Shown: positions 60,507 to 64,000 of the stretch, in pieces | Layout of the letters: the number at the start of each line of letters is the position of its first letter | Position numbering within the stretch: the first letter of the stretch is position 1 | Assembly: GCA_903995115.1 (NCBI GenBank) | Contig: LR877146.1 | Span: forward strand, 1,054,001-1,118,000 | Source: Angomonas deanei | Lineage: Eukaryota; Euglenozoa; Kinetoplastea; Trypanosomatida; Trypanosomatidae | Direction: 5' to 3' | DNA length: 64,000 nt | The notes under the pieces: generated by a model | Told to the model about the DNA's origin: nothing | What the model saw: the letters and a program-made list of their open reading frames with translations, nothing else | Database searches by the model: none | Program-made: the position numbers and the translations under genes

Positions 60507-61664
60507 ATGTATGGAGTTGCCGCAGAGAACGACGGCTGCGTTTCGTCCGTCGTCCAACTAGAATATAAGTTGGGGCGATGCCTAAGTGCGCTAGGACGCT
60601 CCGATGACGGAGAGCGACACCGACTGCTCCGTCGTCTCGGTGCGCTGCGATTGTCTGCATTAGAGTCGTTGTCCACCCCTCCTTCATCGTCGGACGTGGA
60701 AAGCAGCCGCAAGCGGTTTCCCGAGGTGTTTGAAACCTTAATGGAAAGAGTAAACGAGTGTGACAGGGTATTGGCAAAAGAGCTGGAGGCGCAGTTAAAC
60801 ATACCGTTGATTCCTTTAGACGCGATAGGCGCCCCGTACGCCGACAAGGACGGTCTTCTCATTATTGATCCTGTGTCCGCCAGTCGCGTGACGGTCTCTA
60901 CGACGGTGGATGAAAGATTGATTGGTGGTCTGTCACCCGTCAATTCGGCCCCACACGCGGCGCCGCCAAAAAGAGAAGCACAATCTGGTGCCGCCCCTAT
61001 CGAGGAGCCAACAGTGGATGGTGCGCTCCTAAAGGATATCAAAATGGCAGTTCGCCAGATGAAGGAAGGGGCCATGAAAATGAATGAAATTATGGAAGGT
61101 GAAAAGGAGTCCTTCCTCTTGAGCGAGACGCTCCTGTCTTCCAACATTGACAAGAATCAAAAGAACATGAGGGACATTGACAAAATTGACGGGGCGCGTC
61201 ACAGACCCCTTCCATCGTTTTTGCGTCGTATCCCTGGGATGGCCTTTATGTGGAGTCAACTGATCATCCCACTCTGGGAAAGTGTAAAGCACGCCATCTA
61301 CTTGTTGATTGTCGTCCTGATCACATTCTTCATGTTGTTCCTCATGCTCACCGCGTCCAGGCCACGCAAGTACATTCACACGGTGAACAACGCTGATCCA
61401 CCGGTGATGAGCGAACCAGTGGCGGAGGCCAGCAACCAAACGGAGGTGGAGGCGGTCCCTCCCCGAACAGATACCGTCGCGGAACAGGACCAAACAACGA
61501 TAGACGATAATACAACGGAGGAGAATGACGAAAGTGAAACGGAAGAGTCGGGTAGCGATGAGGAATGGGAAGAGGAAGAGGAAGAAGAAGAGGAAGAGCA
61601 ATTCCCCGACACAAATGAGGCTGAACCAACAGGGGAGGAAGATACCGAAAATGCCGACTTGTAA
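60507..61664 (+). CDS. SNARE-like membrane protein (USE1-like?) with long acidic tail
   Basis: A 385-residue protein. A helix at about residues 172-225 (I-K-M-A-V-R-Q-M-K-E-G-A-M-K-M-N-E-I-M then further heptads to I-D-K-I) has SNARE-motif spacing and is followed after a short linker by one transmembrane segment (about 264-290: I-Y-L-L-I-V-V-L-I-T-F-F-M-L-F-L-M-L). The order resembles the ER SNARE USE1. However, true USE1 is tail-anchored, whereas this protein continues about 95 residues after the membrane with a very acidic end (a run of ten or more Glu near 351-362). So either it is a divergent SNARE or an unrelated protein with a coiled coil. Confidence 0.5.
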   Translation: MYGVAAENDGCVSSVVQLEYKLGRCLSALGRSDDGERHRLLRRLGALRLSALESLSTPPSSSDVESSRKRFPEVFETLMERVNECDRVLAKELEAQLNIPLIPLDAIGAPYADKDGLLIIDPVSASRVTVSTTVDERLIGGLSPVNSAPHAAPPKREAQSGAAPIEEPTVDGALLKDIKMAVRQMKEGAMKMNEIMEGEKESFLLSETLLSSNIDKNQKNMRDIDKIDGARHRPLPSFLRRIPGMAFMWSQLIIPLWESVKHAIYLLIVVLITFFMLFLMLTASRPRKYIHTVNNADPPVMSEPVAEASNQTEVEAVPPRTDTVAEQDQTTIDDNTTEENDESETEESGSDEEWEEEEEEEEEEQFPDTNEAEPTGEEDTENADL

Positions 61665-61845
61665 ATTACCAATGAGAAATGGGCGGCATCCTTTTTTTTA
61701 AGTTGTTTCCTCTTGTTATTTTAAAACGTGTACTGTTCATCTTATTGCGACGTGTATCGTTATGGTTTACTTTTCTCTCCACCATCTCCAAAGTTTACGA
61801 TAATTCAAGTCATTTCCTTTTTTTTTTTCCGCACTTTCATCCATC

Positions 61846-62679
61846 ATGTCCGCTACAGGCAGTTTTATGGACGATTTGAGTCCTGTTGCGAAGGGCGCGC
61901 TACAGCTAGTGTTTGTGGGTATCATTTACATTGGTTTCGCCTTTTACAACAGTGTGGTCATCCCTGCGGTGGCTGCCGTGGTGCCCGGCCGCATTCCACT
62001 GCACGTGAAGCCGCTCGAAAAGTTCACCACGACCGATAAAGTGTTCATTGTGGCCGCCAAAGTCGTCACCGCCCTGTTCGTGTACCATGTCTATCAATTT
62101 ACCGTGAACACCGAACTAAGCCGCATGTCGGTCGACTTTTTTGACGTGGCCGCTGTCCTCACCGCACTCAAGTGGTTCCCCCTGCACCTCGCCATCCTGA
62201 TCATGGTGTACGACTTCTTCTACACCCTCTTCCACTGGGCCCTCCACTGGCCGCCCATCTACCCGCTGATCCACAAGCACCACCACCGGCAGATGGCCCC
62301 TTTCCGCGGCAACAGCGACGCCATCAACGACCACCCCATCGAGTACATCTCCGGGGAGTATCTTCACCTGTTCGCTCTCTACGTTCTCACCCGCCTCGTC
62401 CCTGCTGGCCAGGTGCACGCCATCACCGCCATCCTCTTCATCTTCATTGGTGGCACCCTGGCCAGCCTGAACCACACCCGAGTCAACTTCCACATCCCCT
62501 ACATGTTCAATGTAAACTCCCACGACTACCACCACCGCCAGCCGCGTGTCAACTTTGGCCAGTATGTGATGTTTTGGGATTGGGTGTTCGGAACTTATCA
62601 GGCGGAGGGAAGTCTGCCAGCGGACAAGCGAGCGGCCCTGCAAAAGAAGGCCAAGGAGGAGGCCGAAAAGATACAGTAA
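61846..62679 (+). CDS. Sterol desaturase / fatty acid hydroxylase superfamily enzyme
   Basis: A 277-residue membrane protein with the three histidine boxes of the superfamily: H-W-A-L-H (residues 130-134), H-K-H-H-H (143-147) and H-D-Y-H-H (226-230), which bind the di-iron centre. Four or more hydrophobic segments put it in the ER membrane. The family includes C4 and C5 sterol oxidases, ceramide and fatty-acid hydroxylases and alkylglycerol monooxygenase; the substrate here cannot be told. The hydrophilic end is Lys/Glu-rich (K-K-A-K-E-E-A-E-K). It belongs to lipid metabolism like the ELO genes, but the distance (26 kb) gives no functional link. Confidence 0.88.
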   Translation: MSATGSFMDDLSPVAKGALQLVFVGIIYIGFAFYNSVVIPAVAAVVPGRIPLHVKPLEKFTTTDKVFIVAAKVVTALFVYHVYQFTVNTELSRMSVDFFDVAAVLTALKWFPLHLAILIMVYDFFYTLFHWALHWPPIYPLIHKHHHRQMAPFRGNSDAINDHPIEYISGEYLHLFALYVLTRLVPAGQVHAITAILFIFIGGTLASLNHTRVNFHIPYMFNVNSHDYHHRQPRVNFGQYVMFWDWVFGTYQAEGSLPADKRAALQKKAKEEAEKIQ

Positions 62680-62920
62680 TGAAGCGCAAGAGAAGGCAAG
62701 CGTAGTCCCTTTTTTCTTTCATTCCCCTTCAAAAAAAAAAAAAAAAAAAATCATTTCATGTTTTAATTTTGTGACTCTTCAAAAGTGTTTGGAAAGGAGA
62801 AGCATTTGGCTTATGGATGTCACGCAGTCCCTTTATAGAGCCTTACGCATCGTCTGTGTATCTCTACAATATGCCCCACCCCACTCTTTTTTTTTTTTTT
62901 TATGCTGCATAGCTTCAAAG

Positions 62921-62930
62921 TATATTCTAG
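62921..62930 (+). promoter_or_regulatory. Spliced-leader acceptor site
   Basis: A T tract of about 16 bases (62886-62901), then T-A-T-A-T-T-C-T-A-G with AG at 62929-62930, four bases before ATG 62935. Confidence 0.55.
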
Positions 62931-62934
62931 TCCC

Positions 62935-64000
62935 ATGTCTCAGCTCCCTCGCGACAAATCCCTCCACGATGAACTGGAGGTGCGCTCCTCCCCGCAGCAG
63001 GAGCGAAAGGACGACATCTACGTCGATCGGCTGCGGGTAGACCTCGACACCGTGGACACCGGAAAGCGGGAGTGTGTGCAGGGCAATGTGGAAGGCAACC
63101 TGGATGGGCAGGCGGACGGGGAGGTGGTGGGTAAGGCCAACGTCCCAAAGGTATTCCGACCGTTTCAAATCGCATTCCAAAGGGTGCTCCCGTCCGGCAG
63201 TCCTCTCGCTACCATGTTCAATCTGGCCTCCGCGTCTTTGGGGGCTGGCATTATTTCACTTCCCTCCTCCTTCAACCTGTCTGGCATTGTCATGGCAACC
63301 GTCTACTTGGTTCTTATCGCTATCGCTACTGTTTACGCGTTGCATCTGATCGCCAAGGTGCAGGAAATGACAGGGTTTCGAAACTATTCTCAGGCGACCC
63401 GACACATCTTGGGGAGAGGAACGGACATTGTGATCGCGGCGCTAATCCTTATTCTCTGTTTCGGCGGCTCTATTAGCTACATCATTGCCATGAGCACACT
63501 TCTCAAGCCTATCCTCGGCCACCCCGGGTCGCCCGCCTACCTCAAGACCAAAAGTGGCAATCAACTCATCACGTCCATGATATGGCTAGCGCTCATGTTT
63601 CCCCTGGTGATGCCCAAACAGATTAATGCTCTGCGTTACGTCTCCGGTCTCGGTGTCTTGTTCATTGTCTACTTTGTCATCTGTATTGTGGTGCACTCTG
63701 TACAGAACGGATTCCACAATCCGGAGATACGGTCCCAGTTGGTGACGATGCGCTACGGCAATTCGGCCCTGGAGGGGTTGGGTTCCCTTCTCTTCTCCTA
63801 CATGAGCCAAATCAACGGGTTTGAACTGGCGTACGAGATGCAGCCGCGGTCTGTCACCCGCTACACGGTGAGCTCGGCGATTAGTATGGCTGTGGTGGGT
63901 GTATTGTACTTTCTTGCCGGTTTCTTTGGCTACGCGGACTGGGGCGACAGGGTGAAAGACTCGGTGCTCGTGTTGTACGACCCCGTGAACGAACCTTATA
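62935..64000 (+). CDS. AAAP-family amino-acid permease, 3' partial
   Basis: The frame is open from ATG 62935 to the window end (355 full codons). About 85 hydrophilic residues are followed by the first membrane segment with F-N-L-A-S-A-S-L-G-A-G-I-I-S-L-P, the signature of the amino acid/auxin permease (AAAP) family; then at least six more hydrophobic segments are visible, with I-N-G-F-E-L-A-Y-E-M in the later part. Trypanosomatids have large expanded AAAP families that import arginine, lysine, polyamines and other amino acids. The N-terminal region reads V-D-L-D-T-V-D and others, not conserved between loci. Substrate cannot be assigned. The missing C-terminus lies beyond base 64000. Confidence 0.92.
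   Translation, partial: MSQLPRDKSLHDELEVRSSPQQERKDDIYVDRLRVDLDTVDTGKRECVQGNVEGNLDGQADGEVVGKANVPKVFRPFQIAFQRVLPSGSPLATMFNLASASLGAGIISLPSSFNLSGIVMATVYLVLIAIATVYALHLIAKVQEMTGFRNYSQATRHILGRGTDIVIAALILILCFGGSISYIIAMSTLLKPILGHPGSPAYLKTKSGNQLITSMIWLALMFPLVMPKQINALRYVSGLGVLFIVYFVICIVVHSVQNGFHNPEIRSQLVTMRYGNSALEGLGSLLFSYMSQINGFELAYEMQPRSVTRYTVSSAISMAVVGVLYFLAGFFGYADWGDRVKDSVLVLYDPVNEPY

Overview
This 64 kb window looks like nuclear DNA of a kinetoplastid, most likely a trypanosomatid. All 37 gene models lie on the plus strand, lack introns, and are separated by T-rich spacers. Many spacers carry a pyrimidine tract followed by AG just before the start codon, as expected for spliced-leader trans-splicing in one long polycistronic unit. 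The gene content also fits: GP46/PSA-like leucine-rich surface proteins, tandem ELO fatty-acid elongases, an AAAP amino-acid permease, nodulin-like MFS transporters and an SBP2-type selenocysteine factor. I cannot name the species. I see no viral or transposon remains, no CRISPR array and no confident tRNA or rRNA gene.

Region 1-2447 is the 3' part of a SNF2/RING helicase. Region 2.7-23.8 kb is an accessory island with wide spacers (often 400-1000 nt). It holds short, low-complexity, Ser/Pro/Arg-rich proteins that I do not recognise. Five end in a shared tail ending close to G-K-F-S-S-Y-K, three of these also share an N-terminal M-S-F-S/P-S-V motif, and two others share an R-R-aromatic-x-F-H-S-A motif. 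The island also holds a pair of small LRR surface proteins, two large nodulin-like MFS transporters and a protein with a predicted myristoylation/palmitoylation start.

Region 24-39.5 kb is more conserved: two coiled-coil proteins that might be BAR-like, a SET/TPR (SMYD-type) methyltransferase, a mitochondrial m-AAA protease, two almost identical ELO elongases, a Met/Pro-rich unknown, and a C2-domain protein beside a second protein sharing its Pro-Gln-Gly-Tyr repeats. Region 39.7-47.9 kb holds two large disordered proteins. One carries seven copies of an S-I-A-F-Q-V-E motif and the other ends in a degenerate, possibly Wee1-related, pseudokinase. Region 48-64 kb holds a RING-H2 protein, an FtsJ-type methyltransferase, small unknowns, two tandem predicted mitochondrial helical proteins, a possible outer-membrane protein, SBP2, a SNARE-like membrane protein, a sterol desaturase/fatty acid hydroxylase family enzyme and the 5' part of an amino-acid permease.

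A striking property is that nine genes need one or more single-base frame changes to read through. Of 19 inferred changes, 15 are in the +1 direction (one extra base in the DNA), and six consecutive +1 changes fall within one 2.9 kb gene, while many equally long neighbours are intact. Assembly error is the simplest explanation, but the clustering and sign bias deserve a check against raw reads.
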